NCBI GenBank assembly: GCA_000719105.1
Contig: JODX01000007.1
Location: forward strand, 259,209 to 323,208
From: Streptomyces sclerotialus
GTDB lineage: Bacteria; Actinomycetota; Actinomycetes; Streptomycetales; Streptomycetaceae
Length of the DNA stretch: 64,000 nucleotides
Direction: 5' to 3'
Shown: in pieces, positions 62,947 to 64,000 of the stretch
Position numbering within the stretch: position 1 is the stretch's first letter
How the letters are laid out: the number at the start of each line of letters is the position of its first letter
Program-made: the position numbers and the translations under genes
The notes under the pieces: model-generated
Seen by the model: the letters and a program-made list of their open reading frames with translations, nothing else
The model's database searches: none
Told to the model about the DNA's origin: nothing

Positions 62947-64000
62947 TCATGGCCCGCCGGCGGGCCGGCCTCGCCCGCGGCGGCCGTGCTTCAGACGCAG
63001 GAACAGTGCCGTCAGGCCCGCGCCGACCCCGGCCGCGGTCGTGACCCCGGCCGCGCCCACGATCACGGCGGTCCCCGTCCGGCGGGCACCGGTGGCCGCG
63101 TCCCCGGTCCCCGGCCCGGCCCCGGCGCCGGGACCGGTCGCGGAACGGGGCCCGGACTCGTTGCCGCCCCCGCCTTCGGCCGCTCCCCCGGCGCCGGCGT
63201 CCGGTGCGGTGGGGGCGCCCGTCGTGGGCGGTGCCCCCGGCGAGGCCGACGCCGCGGGACGCGGCGGTGACAGCGACCCGACCGCGTCGACGCGCCCGGC
63301 CGCCGCGAAGCCCCAGTCGAGCAGGGAACGGGCCTCCTCGTACACGGCGAGGCTGCCGCCCTCCTGGGGGTTCATCACCGTGACGACCAGGGTGCGCCCC
63401 CCTCTGCGGGCCGCGGCGACGAGCGTGTTGCCCGCGGCGCTGGTGTAGCCGTTCTTGACGCCGATCAGCCCTGAGTAGCGGGTGACCCCGTCGCCGGTGA
63501 GGAGGCGGTTGGTGTTCCGGATGTCGTACGCCCAGCCGCCCGCCGGGAACTTGGCCTCCACCGTGGCGGAGTACCGCGCGAAGTCCGCGTCGCGCAGCCC
63601 GGCGCGGCCGAAGACGGCGAGGTCGTACGCGGACGAGACCTGGCCCGGCGCGTCGTAGCCGTCGGGGGAGACGACGCGGGTGTCCCGGGCGCCGAGGGCC
63701 CGGGCCCTGGCCTGCATCTCGGCTGTCGTGGCCCGCCAGCCGCCGTTGAGCGCGGCCAGCACGCGCACGGCGTCGTTGCCGGAGCTGAGGAAGACGCCCC
63801 GCCACAGGTCGGCCACCTTGTACGTGTGGTTCTCCTGGACCCCGACCAGGCTGCTGCCGGTGCCGATGTCCGCGAGTTCCTCCTCGGTGACCGTGTGCCG
63901 GAGGCCGGCGGGCAGGGCCGGCAGCACGGTCAGCGCGAACAGGATCTTGAGGGTGCTGGCGGGCGGCAGTCTGCGGTGTGCGTCGTGCGCGGCCAGCACC
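62947..64000 (-). CDS. D-Ala-D-Ala carboxypeptidase (peptidase S11), 5' end outside window
   Basis: The C-terminal 350 residues of a DacA-type penicillin-binding protein. Serine motif PPASTLKIL, SxN-type motif SSGNDAV and a third motif KNGYTSAAGNT with Asn where KTG is classical. It trims peptidoglycan pentapeptides outside the cell. A Gly/Pro/Ala-rich linker of about 80 residues leads to a single C-terminal membrane helix (VIVGAAGVTTAAGVGAGLTALFL) and a basic tail. The frame continues past the window end. Confidence 0.93.
   Translation of the reverse strand, partial: VLAAHDAHRRLPPASTLKILFALTVLPALPAGLRHTVTEEELADIGTGSSLVGVQENHTYKVADLWRGVFLSSGNDAVRVLAALNGGWRATTAEMQARARALGARDTRVVSPDGYDAPGQVSSAYDLAVFGRAGLRDADFARYSATVEAKFPAGGWAYDIRNTNRLLTGDGVTRYSGLIGVKNGYTSAAGNTLVAAARRGGRTLVVTVMNPQEGGSLAVYEEARSLLDWGFAAAGRVDAVGSLSPPRPAASASPGAPPTTGAPTAPDAGAGGAAEGGGGNESGPRSATGPGAGAGPGTGDAATGARRTGTAVIVGAAGVTTAAGVGAGLTALFLRLKHGRRGRGRPAGGP

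Overview
The window looks like Streptomyces chromosome: very GC-rich, strong third-position GC bias, many GTG starts, overlapping operons, and families typical of the genus (lasso peptide enzymes, secreted hydrolases with binding modules, LacI, ROK and FadR regulators, a paired FluC channel). No rRNA, tRNA, CRISPR array, integrase or transposase was seen, so it reads as accessory arm sequence rather than an inserted element.

Layout. 1-7 kb: a heterodimeric ABC exporter, a self-regulated LacI repressor, a LuxR-type regulator and a reductase-deaminase. 7.3-11.1 kb: remains of a small natural-product cluster (FAD monooxygenase, sugar epimerase, macrolide-type glycosyltransferase, cysteine-decarboxylase-like flavoprotein), all broken. 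11-16.3 kb: a PepSY lipoprotein, a methyltransferase, a secreted tannase, and the touching stumps of a UbiD decarboxylase and a LacI regulator that seem to have lost a shared divergent promoter in one deletion. 16.3-30.8 kb: a beta-glucoside uptake operon (binding protein, two permeases, GH1) opposite a ROK regulator, then GH3 and three large secreted proteins. 31-35.2 kb: an AraC regulator divergent from an apparent flavonol (quercetin) degradation operon. 35.2-44 kb: a CBM2-tagged mannanase under an exact CebR box, a long GAPDH, a carboxylesterase, an aldehyde dehydrogenase and a second EF-G. 44.5-54 kb: SseB and MarR proteins, then a complete pectic galactan locus (LacI, ABC importer, GH42, GH53). 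53.9-56.6 kb: a lasso peptide locus. 57-64 kb: a strictosidine-synthase-like protein, two FluC subunits, a diguanylate cyclase, a FadR-type regulator, an L-asparaginase II and a D-Ala-D-Ala carboxypeptidase cut by the window end.

How it works together. Much of the window serves plant-matter use: secreted enzymes cut mannan, galactan, tannin and other glycans, ABC importers take up oligosaccharides, intracellular GH1, GH3 and GH42 finish them, and LacI or ROK repressors control each set. The most interesting unit is queD, xapX, xapX, amidohydrolase, alpha/beta hydrolase, where each enzyme fits one successive step from quercetin to protocatechuate and phloroglucinol. The lasso locus is the main natural-product feature, but its precursor is unusual. 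Several breaks (glycosyltransferase, asparaginase end) look like loss of one C from a short C run, so assembly error should be considered for those.
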